DNA of 64,000 nucleotides. Origin: Tulasnella sp. 424 (lineage: Eukaryota; Basidiomycota; Agaricomycetes; Cantharellales; Tulasnellaceae). Every line of letters starts with the position of its first letter. Position 1 is the stretch's first letter. Under the pieces are notes generated by a model. It was not told where the DNA came from and did not search any database. It worked only from the letters and a program-made list of their open reading frames with translations. Below, piece after piece: positions 22,904 through 34,316 of the stretch. The stretch covers positions 1-64,000 of the forward strand of contig WSUB01000127.1 of the NCBI GenBank assembly GCA_019633425.1, given 5' to 3'. Made by a program: the position numbers and the translations under genes.

Positions 22904-23107
22904 TGTACCGATTAGCTGTCTTCATTTATCATGCTGTATCATATCTAGCCACGATTCAGGAATGCAATCATCTGTTGGACCATTTTTGTTCGTTGTCCCA
23001 AGACCTCGCTCATAGAGTGCGCAGCAACTTAAGTTCATATACCAAGAAACAAGAATAACTGATTTTTTCTTCTGCAGATGACAGCGCTTTCAACGTTCAA
23101 CCTCAGT

Positions 23108-25379
23108 TTATGCCGGAGGTGGTGGTGCACCACGACCGCGGAAACCTCAAAACATACCAAATGTCAGCGTCGTTACCGCCGACAGTCTAGACCAGGCACT
23201 TACCAGATCCCCTTCCTCGCCTCTCGCCGTCACCTCTCCAGTCCCCGCCTCTTCCTCTGTATCCTCCTCGTCCGCGATGGAAACCTTCTTCCCCACCCTC
23301 ACGATCAAATCCGCCGCCAGCCTCGCCTCCTCGTCCTCGGAACCCGCTCCCACCCCGACCACGGAACCCGCTCCCCCTTTCTCCCCCTCGGTATCCGCCT
23401 CTTTCTCCTCCACGGAAGCCTGATCCACGCTCACCTCCTCGCCAGTCTCCTCTTCCACCTCGAGACGATTGCTTCAGTGGGCGAGGTGTAATCCACTCGT
23501 CCTCATCTTCCGCCTTGGGCGCCTGCGCTGGTGTCCTCGAAGCTCCATCCGCAACTTCCTCTTGTTGCTCTTCGGGGACGGTTTCGGTCGGATCGGCCGT
23601 CGGAGGCGTAGGAGCTGCCGCCACCTGAGTAACATCCGCCGAAGCAACGTTGGATACCGGAGTGGCCTGACCCGACGTACCGAACTTGGCGTGCAGGGAA
23701 TCGATAGGAGGCAATTCATCTTCCATGTCGTCAGCAGCCCAGTCCACGGCAGCAGTATCTTGAGCAGTACCAGCCTAGTCGTCAGCCAGTCGTCAGCATC
23801 TGAAAGCGAGGTCTGACAAGAGAAACGTTGCACCTGTGGTGGGATCTCTCCATCTTCGGCCTTCACCTCAACCCACTCCTGTTGCACAGCTTGAGCAGAG
23901 GGGATAGAATCGCCCTCTACCACTTCTGCGGTGGAATCCTCGACATCAACCGTATCGTTCGTCCCCGCACCGTGTACATGTTCAAGTCCCGATGACTCCA
24001 CCTGGCCAAATGTCAATGGTACTGGTGTAGAGCCAATATCGCCTGCTGTGCCGAATTGCATATTTCCAAAGCTGGTGGGTGCGCCTTGCCCATTAATGGG
24101 TGGATGTTCGGTTTCGGCGGGCGGTGGCGTAATGGGTACTGGCACAAACGACTTAGTCAAGGCTCGGAGTCGAGCGTCTGAGAGTACGGGATTAGCCTTG
24201 TCGTTATAATCCGCTTGATATTCGAAAAGACTCACAAGAAATTCCGTCAAATTCTCCTGTGGAATTTTCATTCAGGAGACCGTCAATAACATCAGAGCGT
24301 CTTGCATTCTCATCATCTTGAAGGACTGCAGCGGCTTTGGCTATTGATGCCCGCTCGGATTCGCTCAACGGGATGGTGAATGGTCTAGAGGGGTTTTGAG
24401 AGGTGATGGTGGATGCTACGGCGAGGAATGAAAGGATACTGGCTGCTTTGGCTGCGGCGCTTGCCTAACAATCAACGGGGTGAACAATTCCGCTTCCAAC
24501 ACACGTCAGCTTTCCATTCATTCATACCTCAGCCTGGGCTACGGCGGCTTTTATAGCCTGCCTGTGGGCCTTTCTTTCGGCCAATCGATATCCCTTCAAC
24601 AGTTCTTCCTGTTTCGTTGTACGTTTGGCATCCTCGGCCTGGTTGACGATTTCAGATGCGTCAGCCGAATCTGTGTAACTACCAATCGCGCGACGTACCT
24701 CTGCCGCAGATAACAGCTCTTTAAATTCTTCAATCAACGCTTCGATGAATGCGGGCGTCTCCGATAAAGGCTTGTCATCCTGCTTGACCTTGGATTCGCC
24801 TTTCGCCGTTTTGGGCTGAGCACGGTCCTGCGGAGAGTCAATAAATGCCTGCACGGTAATACCAGCCGTTCGACCTACCAGTCGACCCTCCAGTTTTTTG
24901 ATTGCCCTTTTGAGGACATCTATGGCACCCGCTTTCTTGAAGATTTGCCACTCCTGCAATTCGACCTCCGGTTCGTCGTCAGATATCTCCTCCACTACTT
25001 TTTCCTGAATCTCTTCCTCGGCTGCAACCAGTTCGCTAGCAACTCGGCCGCTTGTGACGTCCTCCTTGGCTGGAGCCTGGTCCAGGAGGGCAGCACTCCG
25101 AGCGTCGGAAACATTGACTCCAGCGTCTGATTGATCACCCTCCGCTGCTACAGATCCTCCATCATTCGAAGCCGGTGCCTTGGGTTTCTTCTGCCGTTTC
25201 TTTTTCTCAGTTGCAGATTTTGGTGGAGGTGCGCCGGGAATGTAGCGGGGAGTGAGGAGGGAGCTTGCAGTTGGGACGGCAGTCTTGACGGAAGGCTTCG
25301 AGGGTTTACCAGGCTTGGCCGATGGCTGAGATGATGAGTCCACTGGAGGAACCACCGCAACATTTGGCTGTTCAGCCAT
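23108..25379 (-). CDS. RGG-box RNA-binding-type protein
   Basis: Exons 24528-25379, 24236-24464, 23834-24177, 23204-23774 and 23108-23145 sum to 677 aa with all phases closing. Order: a disordered Lys/Pro-rich N-terminus (TPRYIPGAPPPKSATEKKKR), an acidic stretch (VVEEISDDEPEVELQEWQIF), a helical middle (AIDVLKRAIKKLEGRLVGR, then PAFIEALIEEFKELLSAAEV and an Ala/Lys-rich helix), a Ser/Pro linker, and a C-terminal RGG/FRGRGG repeat block (about 580-677). RGG boxes bind RNA and are arginine-methylated. Helices followed by RGG repeats resemble caprin-type translation regulators, but I cannot confirm homology. Confidence 0.7.
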
Positions 25380-27915
25380 TTTGAGGAGATCGGATATTGA
25401 CTTGGGATTGATTGAGCGAAAGATACGATGCTCCCGGAATTTACACTTTTTGATTCCTGATTTGACGTAGGTAAATGTATATGCGATGTCAGCTAGCAGG
25501 CGAGATTGGATTTGGTGGCGTTGGGTGTGAGGGCGACGTAAGTGAACGGACCCCACACAAAATTCAAGTTGGAATTCGGACTGATGAGCCCGTGGGATCA
25601 AAGACGGCCTCTTCTTCCCCAGTCACCGCCGTCCCCACTCCCCCCTCGTCTCTACGCTCAGCTTCGATTCCCAATCCCGACCAGTGAGCTAGGCTTTCAT
25701 GGTGTAACTATCTCCCTCTCTCTCTCGATGGACTTTCTTGACTCTTTCTCTGGTTTTCCTTCGCAATTTTGGCATGCTGGGGCACCTCATGGGCTCATGG
25801 GAGCGTAATTGGACATTCAAATCATTCAAAGCGTCTAGACTATGGTTACTCCGAAAACGCCTGCTCAAAATTTCGTGTTCCAAGTAATGAAGAAGCTTTA
25901 TTTGACGCATGCTTAAAGGTTCTATAGGGCGATGTCAGACACCTGTCAAGTCTAAGAACCTTGTGCTGCCGCAATGGCCGCAAAACCTGGCCGAGGATGA
26001 TAGACAGTTTCGTGGCAGTGCGTCCATATCCAGCCTGCAGTGTCAAAGTCTATGGCGAGGGTTGCCCAGCGGTTGGCAGCTCCATGTTCCCGTTGCTATG
26101 CCGCGGATTGCCCGGGGATCCCTGCCATAGAAGCTACCGGGCTAATGCGGCAATATTGGTCTGTCGTCAACACTCGCGGTATCCTCGTACACGTGGTGGA
26201 GACGAAGATCCTGCGGGGAGTTCTGAGCACTTAGAATTGTCGATCACTTCTAGTGCAGTCGATGGCGACCCTACGCCCGTGTCTGACCGATTTCGCCAAT
26301 CCCTGCATACCCCGTTAGCTCTCCACCCGAGAGACATCGAGTCCATGGAGCAAATTTGGTTCGGGATCACTTCCTATTCCAGCATAATCATCGCCATTGA
26401 ACAACATTAACTAACCCTCACCGGCGATGCTCGGAGGGGTGGTGGTTTCCATTGGTGCCGTCCGAACAGACCGACATTCGCCCAAGAACGAACTCTTGAG
26501 ATGCTCCCAAATTAGTTTTCCCATGACTCTACTTCGCGATTATTAGACAGCTCTGACTGTTGCTTCCGACCAATGGAACAGTCCGAGTTGTCGGATGTAT
26601 CCCACTGAAGGTTTTGGCAAATCTCCTTGCGGAAGCTATAGAGGCGGTCCGTGGATTGACGTATTTGAACTCTTTTTTTCCCGAATGGGATGGAAGGGAC
26701 TTCCTCCTATGCCCAGTGCCCAATAGGAATTTTAGCCGCGCTTCACCGGTCCGCGTCCATTCACTGGCCCGTCACTGCAGCGCCGTTTCTCGGGGTGCTG
26801 TTCTAGCTCCCGGATAAGCCAAAATGTCAATTCTCTATCCTCCAGTGGCGAACCATCCCGAGAAAGGACCCAATCGGTGCGCCAGGCGGGCCGTGATGGC
26901 TTGATGTCGAAGATCCGTGCCTTCTCGGCTCCCCCCAACAGCTCCCCGTGGATTTCAGAGCAACAGGATATGCCCGATCCCCGAATGCACTGGGTTTTGC
27001 TCAGAAAATTCTCGAGCTGCTACCACTCGATGGAGTCTTCCCAAATAGGGACATGCACCAGCTACCCCATCAGATTTGAATCCGACTGACCCATTAAGAC
27101 ATCCTCCGCCACATTATCTTACCGGAGGCAAGCGCGCAGATCTGGTTTCTACCACGTGGCGTTAGTGTTGGCTGGGCGTGCTGTGTTTAGAGGGCCCGAT
27201 TCGGCCCCACTTGCGACATTTGCGACTTGATTTCACCGAGAAGGTGTCGAATCCACGCTTCTGTCTGCAGTCGGAGTATCCAGACACTTCATCACATCCA
27301 TGAATTGCTCGGGGCCCACCGTACTCAAACAGGGAAGGTTCATACCCGAAATGCCGCTCCTACTCAGTCTGGGTCGTGGGCCAAGTGCAATCTTGGGCAT
27401 GGAATTTTGGGGTAATTTCGATAACTTAGTATCCAAACGGGTGGAACCTTGTATGCGACCCTTGAGAGACATCGCGCAGTTCCACGGATCTCGGGATCCC
27501 TCGGGGAGGGTGCGAGGAAGAGAGCACGGTGCAGCATATCTGGCGTAGGGCGAGAGCAGGGTTGAGGTGAGTTTCCCACGTCGAAGTCTGGAATTTGGCG
27601 GTCAGCATTGAGACGCAGGATCACACCGAGACATCAAATGCGGACCGAGGTTTTGCCATCCCCCGAGCTGCGTCAAACCGTCGACGCCGACGTTCTCCTC
27701 CTTCCATAACCCAGATATTATCCTCGAGACCTTGCAGATCATTCGACGACCCAGCCTAGCGTAGCGCTAGTCTCACGAATTACGGGGCCGTGCATCACAT
27801 GCCAGTTCTCAGGGATCCATTAGCCCGAGAACTTCGATCGCCACTCAGGTATTAAAAAAGGAGCCTTGAACTGACACCACAGCTACTACTCGCCATACCC
27901 TTTCTCCTCCCAACC
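25380..27915. other. 2.5 kb interval with no recognisable gene
   Basis: Only short overlapping frames on both strands; the longest (25961-26410) has no recognisable motif or family resemblance. No terminal repeats, transposase or reverse-transcriptase motifs were seen by eye. A CT-rich run lies near 25708-25728. It includes the promoter and leader of the RGG gene on the left and of the zinc-cluster gene on the right. Confidence 0.45.
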
Positions 27916-30900
27916 ATGCATCCTACTGGTCCTCCTCTACCCAGACCGATCCCCTCGCCATCACCATCGGGCTCCGGTGGTCTTCCCCTTCGTCCGATTT
28001 CTGCGCCACGCAAAATCTTGCCATTGGGGAATCCACCTCCCCAACCCACTCTGCCGTCGCCCACCTCAAGCGTTCCCGGTGGCCGGCAAGTCTTGCGAGT
28101 AAACAGTAAGCCGCTCGTTCCGATTATTTTGGCTATTTGTTGTACCTCACGCTAATTTCCCTCCGCTTAAATTACTTTGAACCGAAGGGGCATGCAACGC
28201 CTGTCGAAAGTACGCTATGTCTCGTTCCCTGTGATTACGAAGTGGAGTTTACTGACTTTGAGTGCGGTCGGTCAGACAGAAGATGCGCTGTGAAGGTAAA
28301 CGCATCGCGGCACCGAATTTCGAAGTCTCACTCACTCTACGAACATTTGACCCCGGTTCTTCCTCGACAGGCCCGGAAAACCCACCATGCGCTCGTTGCC
28401 GAGCATCGGGACAGCCGTGTGTTTTCGAGAAAGTCCAGAAACCCGAAGAATCCAACTCGAACTCCCAGTACGTCTCCCCTCCCCGACACGTTTGCCGGGT
28501 CTGTAGCTCACAATCCCTCAGGCGCATTGCCGAACTTGAGAGCAAATGGACTGCAATTGAGAGCACGTTAGGGGATGTTTTGAAAGAGCTTCGGGATGTC
28601 AAGTCCTCGCTCGATGGACGGCCTAGCTCGAGAGGGCGCACGAACCCATTTTCTGGGGATTCCCCAGCTGCTTCATCTCCCCAGGATTTCCGCTCTGCGA
28701 CATACTCTCCGCGAGCCGGAGCATCTTCGCCTCGCCCACCCTCGCGCTCTTTTAGCTCTTCGCAGTCGCAACTGCATCCTGTAGATCAGACATACAATGG
28801 TGCGAGCCTGGCTTAGTCGCTTGAATGCCACATTTGTGTTCCACCCCGTATTGTGCCGTTTCTGACCGGCTTTTAGGCCAGATGCCCCCGCCCTCGTATC
28901 ATACGAGCACCGCCCGCCGTCGCCAACACTCATCTGCCCAGCTTTATTCTGCCAATAACTCTGGAGATGAAGAAGATCTTCCAAATGCAGCATTAGCAGC
29001 GCCAATCTCCGTTGTCAATGGTGAGGACGTTGATTGACGGGGAATGCTTAATCTAGGTTAGCACTAACCGCCCAACAGACATAGCATCTGCTCAGCCGGG
29101 CTCTTCGGACGATGACGACCGTTGGGCAACCGAGTCTGGAGGTGACGGACGGCTCGGGCCACTCGGGTCGCCTGCTACTAAGCGAAAGCGACGAGACTCC
29201 TCCGTCACCGACCGGTCTCGGGCACGCTTCAAGGACTCTGATGCTCATGCGATGGATATGGACCCCCCTCAGCACCCCATGTCGCGACCTGGGTTCAGCG
29301 GGCTCGACGAGGCTAGTATGTCGAGCGTAGCTTCAAATTCAAGCCTCGCTTTCCGTGGAAGGCGGCGGCGGATGCGAGATGTCGTAGAGAAGGGTTATAT
29401 TACCGAAGATGACGCCCAACAACTTTACAAAAAGTAAGTAAACGCCGCGCAGATACCACAGGCCTCCGCTGACCGCCGATCTAAAGCTATTTCTCTGGCT
29501 GCCATCGACTTCTGGTGAGTAATTTCACCGGCCCATCTTCGATCTCTCTGAATTTTTGTGGCACCTCGGTTAGGCCGTATTCGATCCGAGTATTGACACG
29601 TACGCGTCAATCAAAGAACGATCCCCCTTTTTGCTCTGCGCGCTCCTCATGGTGGGAGCGAAAGTCCGCGATGGGCCCGTGGTCTCGGATCTGCAGGCTT
29701 TGCTCCTACATGAGGCAACCGAACACGCCAAAGACCGGGTTTTCGAGTCGAAATGTAGAGTAGAAGATGTTCAAGCTCTGCTGCTTCTAGCCGGCTGGAG
29801 TCATTCTATGGGCGGAGTGGGGTGGCTGACGGCAGGGCACGCGATTCGGTGAGCAGACAAGGGATGCTATCCGGTTCTCCCGCACTAAAGCCTCATGGCT
29901 CACACCCATCTAGGGTCGCTGTGGAACTTGGCGTGCACAAGGCTCTGCCACGATTGGAGAAGATCCTCGCGAGCGACAGCAGCGATCCGGAGAGCCACCG
30001 ACCCCTCATTACAGCTGCACGTACTTGGCTAGCCCTATATGTATTCGAGGTGAGTTATTTATTAATTCCTGCAGTCGAAATGCCTCACGCGGCCTATTTG
30101 TAATCAGTATCAAATATCATTTGGAACTGGACGGCCGGCAATGATGAAGGGTGACACCGCGATCACGAAGGCGAAAGATATCCTCTTAAATCATCCCCTG
30201 AGCATCGCGACCGACGCCCGACTCGTCTCTACTTGCGAGCTACTGACACGCCAAAGTTAGTCCCTAGGCCAGCACCCATTACGATCGATATGCTTACTAA
30301 TGCGATCATTAGATGCCATTCACCAAAGGCTGGAAAGCTGCCTGGAGGATGGGGACGACGGTACTGTTTACCGTGCCCTGCAAGAAGCCACTACCGATAT
30401 TGATAGATGGCTTGAGGAGTGGGATGCTCGGATGAGTAGGCGGTTTCCTCTCCATTGGTTGCGTTTGTAGGCTCACCACCGCCCCCGACAGGCACGTCCC
30501 AGCCCACCGCAGGCTTCTTCAGATCATCGGCTGCAATCCAGAGGGCCTACGCACACCTTTTTCATAATTGTATCGCATTGCGACAGCTGAAGACTGTGGC
30601 TGATACTAAGTCGTTATCGCCCGAAATGCGAGCCATTGCCTTGCAGGCCATTGGATCTGCGAAGAAATGTGTCTCTATCTGCCTGGACAATCAAGAATAT
30701 CGCGATGGCATGAAGTATGCTGGTGCGTGAGACACCCCATTGAAGAGTTGACCGTTACTCAATTCTTCTCTTCGCGTCATCAGTGGCCTACACCCACACT
30801 TGTGCTGCGTTCGCGGGAGCTTTCCTGCTCCGCTTCGCTCGACTCTTCCCCGAAGATGTGAATATGGAGGAAACGGCACAGCAGGTGGATACTCTCGCCA

Positions 30901-31604
30901 ACATTCTGAGCGAAGGTTAGTGTTGGAGTGATGCCGGAAATTTTGTGCTCATCTTAATCTCGCATGTTAGTCCCCGCTGTCAGTGTTGGCAACTGGCTCC
31001 GCAAGATGGTCAATCACACCCGTCAAAGGGCATTGGAGAATCAGACATCCCTCACAGATAGCATGTCGGACGTCGCTCATGACGCCTCCGCCTCCCCTAG
31101 CGCGGGGGGCGACAGCCGCAATCCATCAGCAATGCACACTCCGACAAGTGGGCTTGGTATGATTACATCGCCATCAAGCCAAATAACCTTTGCGGTCCCT
31201 CCGCCCCCACCACCAACGCAGCTTCCCAACTCTCAACCTTTTATCCCCTTATCCGCAAACGATCGTAGCCGTTTCCCGGATGATTACGTCAATGGCGCAC
31301 TAGGAGCGTCGAGTCTACCTTCTGGTTCTGGTGCCGGAAACTTATCTACCCAACACCAGCCGGCACCTCACACGTCCGAGATGGGGGCGGGCGACTCCGC
31401 TACAGGGATGCTCCAGGGCCTGTTGGGAGACGGGAACGACTGGCCACCATGGCTGACGACTTCTGTGAGTTCTTGTAACTTTTTTTGCTGTAAATTGTAC
31501 AAATAGACTGACATTATGCGCAGATGGTTGGCGATCTCGAACATTCCTTCCACCACCCGACGATGGCCAATGACCTGACATTTGCATGGAATCCTTTGAT
31601 GTAA
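27916..31604 (+). CDS. Zn(II)2Cys6 transcription factor
   Basis: Sixteen exons coding for 929 aa, all phases closing: 27916-28105, 28188-28209, 28276-28295, 28371-28467, 28507-28799, 28877-29020, 29079-29433, 29487-29514, 29574-29848, 29914-30049, 30108-30255, 30313-30435, 30471-30722, 30784-30915, 30971-31464 and 31524-31604. The binuclear zinc cluster is complete: C66-x2-C69-x6-C76-x7-C84-x2-C87-x6-C94. A leucine-rich linker helix follows (RRIAELESKWTAIESTLGDV), then a basic region (GRRRRMRDVVEKGYI) and a middle domain (NYFSGCHRLLAVFDP, SPFLLCALLMVGAKV) resembling War1/PrtT/Leu3-type regulators. The cluster is spread over four exons, two of only 22 and 20 nt. Target genes are not indicated by position. 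Confidence 0.85.
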
Positions 31605-31749
31605 TCTTATTGTGACAAGTAACCTTTGTCGTTTCATTTGTTATCTGTATTCAAGATCGTCCAAGGATCGCTCCTGATGAATGGAACCCTTTTGATACCC
31701 AAAATGACGTAGAAATACAACGGAACAAGGTCTCTCGGCGATCCCAGAT

Positions 31750-33230
31750 CTATCGACTCTCGCGTTTAGGCTCATCATCGTCTGGAACCTCAAACATGGT
31801 GACTGAACTGTCGGCATCGTCATTCGAAACTCTGGGCTGCATCAGTAAACCTTGCTCGACATCATCTTCGGGTTGCGGTCGCTTTGCTTGGGGTGCGGCT
31901 TTGCCACCGGCATCTTGGGCTTTGACCCAGGTATAGTACATGGACCCCATCAATATCACGGTGATAGAGGACACGCGATTTCTGTTGCGAGGGCAGGTGA
32001 GTTAAGCGTAAATGGACGGGAAACGGGGCAACGCACACGGTAAGAATGTCATGAAAAACCCAGACTCCGAGCAGCGTTTGGAGGACAGATCGGCAAGCAG
32101 AGGAGAACATGTGAGTGACTGGTGAGGTAATCTTGATGCTCAACAGGCCTGATACCGCCGGTCAGAATTTGGATTTTCCTCACAATGCGAAGAACCCTAC
32201 CAGCGACGCAGAGTAGGAACCCGACAACCCCTGTGACAAGACAGCCGACAACGAACGTCCGCCAGTCCCATAGAGGTGGGGTAATTACTGCACCTGGGTG
32301 GCCCACGCCTGCAGCGATAGGGTCACTAAACTGACCATAACCGAGTCCAGCCCAAACGCTGGCAACTTCTCCATTGAAGAACACGAAAGGCAAAAGCATC
32401 AACGCGGCGGTGGCATTGGTCCAATAAGCGAGTTGGATAGCGGAGTTGTCGACGTATGGCAAGGAACGCTTTATTAAGACTGCATGGACTGCTGTCATGA
32501 GGGAGGAGAGGGCTCCCCAGATGAGGGCGATCGCTCCTGAGCTGGAGGAAGAGGCTGCCGCTGCCGCGGAAGGGGCTGGCACGATACCGAGAAAAAACCC
32601 AATCGTGACGGAAGCAGCTGCAGTGAGGACTGGGATCGACGGTGAAGTCTTGGCGTCGATTGCTTGGACTGCAATGGTTAAGGGCAGGACAAGACCACGG
32701 GCGATCTTGGTTTCCCCGAACGCGGAAATCGGGTGTCAGCGTTATCCCGGGATAGGCTCCCTCGGTCAGGTCTCACCTGAAAGAATGACGCGTCAACGCC
32801 TCTTAAGCATAGGGTGTTGAAGGTCAAACCGACAACGTTGACAATAAGGATGGGAACAAGCTGCTTGAACTTTTCCATCGACAAGAGTTGTCGGGGAATC
32901 TCAATCTTTGATGAGAAAACTGCTGAAAGGTGCAGGCAGATCACAGCAATGATGAACTGGAGAAAGAGCATGAGAAGAGGGAGGTTTGGTGAGGAGTTGA
33001 GGACGACTTTGTTGCTATGAGCAACATATTAAGCGTCAGCGCGTTTGTGAGATTCAAGGGTTTGTGGACCAGTGGACTGGAACGCGAAGACCTACACGAA
33101 AACCATCTGTGTGAACACTCTAGTTAGCTTCGAGGTTCTTTATCTTATCGAGGTTACGTACGATGAGGGCTGCCACCATGTAAAAGCCTACTACGAGGGC
33201 GACTTTGAGCCTTGAAGGATTGTCTGACAT
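31750..33230 (-). CDS. Nucleotide-sugar transporter, SLC35C/GDP-fucose-transporter-like
   Basis: Exons 33162-33230, 33096-33106 (11 nt), 32777-33014, 32201-32705, 32037-32148 and 31750-31981, 388 aa. About ten hydrophobic segments with family stretches: NKVVLNSS in the first pair, VDASFFQIARGLVLPLTIAV, SSLMTAVHAVLIKRSLPYVD and TSPVTHMFSSACRSVLQTLL followed by VWVFHDILT. These place it in the triose-phosphate/nucleotide-sugar translocator group, nearest the GDP-fucose type. The acidic C-terminal tail (QPEDDVEQGLL, VPDDDEPKRE) would be cytosolic. It would carry a nucleotide sugar into the Golgi or ER lumen; the actual sugar cannot be read from sequence. The second intron needs the 11-nt exon to keep frame. 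Confidence 0.8.
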
Positions 33231-33473
33231 GGTTGAGTGCTGGTGGTTGTGGAAAGAGCGAGAGAGTTTTCTGTAGACATGGTACCGGCCTTATATGTAC
33301 GTGGCGCCCCCGAGCTTAAAGTCTCCAGATCTGCTGCGAGTCGCTCGTTCATCGGTTGTTCACCGTTCCTGGCGGGTCCCTGATGACATAGCACAAACCG
33401 TGAGAAATCAACAGAATTATACCTTCGACTGCCCACATCCCCCCAACCTAGACCTAGCCACCGAAAATTCATC

Positions 33474-34098
33474 ATGGTTCGTAAACGTAGGATGGTGATG
33501 AGAGTATGTTAGACTGATCAAAGCCTCCGAAAACTTAGCCCCCGAAAAAACAGAAGGTCGCTAAGGAGGAAGTCGCCGTTGCACTTGGACCTCAAGTCGC
33601 AGAAGGAGAGCTCGTCTTTGGCGTGGCGCACATTTACGCATCATTCAACGATACTTTTGTGCACATCACCGATCTTAGTGGAAGGGAAACCATTTGCCGC
33701 GTAACTGGTGAGCTATCGCGGCGTGAAGCAGATTGGACCGCATCTCATCGGTTTACAAGGTGGTATGAAGGTCAAGGCGGATCGTGACGAGTCGTCACCA
33801 TATGCGGCCATGTTGGCAGCTCAAGACGTTGCTGTTCGGTGCAAGGAAATTGGTATCACGGCTTTGCACGTTAAGCTACGTGCTACCGGTGGCACTGGTA
33901 CCAAGACCCCCGGTCCTGGCGCTCAGAGTGCCCTTCGCGCATTGGCTCGTTCTGGCATGAAGATTGGACGAATTGAAGATGTTACCCCTGTTCCAACCGA
34001 CTCGACCAGGAAGAAGGTGTGTTGGTTCCTCGTCTGCTTGAATCACAGCTGACATGTGCTGGTGTTCCTAGGGTGGTCGTCGTGGTCGTCGTCTATGA
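33474..34098 (+). CDS. rps14: 40S ribosomal protein uS11 (RPS14)
   Basis: Component of the small-subunit platform that contacts 18S rRNA near the mRNA exit. Exons 33474-33476, 33539-33707, 33760-34016 and 34072-34098, 151 aa. Core stretches [55 protein letters not shown] and the C-terminus [24 protein letters not shown] are near-invariant in the family. The preferred model has a first exon consisting only of ATG, followed by a 62-nt intron, giving [12 protein letters not shown] as in relatives. Alternatives that keep frame use later donors (at 33495 or 33504) and would add VRKRRM or VRKRRMVMR after Met. Confidence 0.95.
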
Positions 34099-34316
34099 TG
34101 TATCTGTGTACTATTTTTCTGGCTTTCATATCATGTCGCTGTGTTGACACGCAGCAGAGTGCTCTCACTCTGTCCCGTGGTCCACGAAACGTTTTTAGAG
34201 TGTGTGATGATGACAAAACATGTGCACGAATCTCAAGCGGGTGGATAATTTTTCCCAAAGCGGGGTACATTTCGATGTGACTTATTCAACCACTCACTCA
34301 ACCACCCACTCCCAAA

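Noticed and set aside
25961..26410. 149-residue frame in the gene-free interval
   Set aside because: No family resemblance, no partner exons, and competing frames on both strands; not supported as a gene.
33477..33538. Box C-like GTGATGA and box D-like CTGA inside the first uS11 intron, suggesting a C/D snoRNA
   Set aside because: The two motifs are only about a dozen bases apart and no guide segment or terminal stem fits; the intron is too short for a C/D snoRNA.
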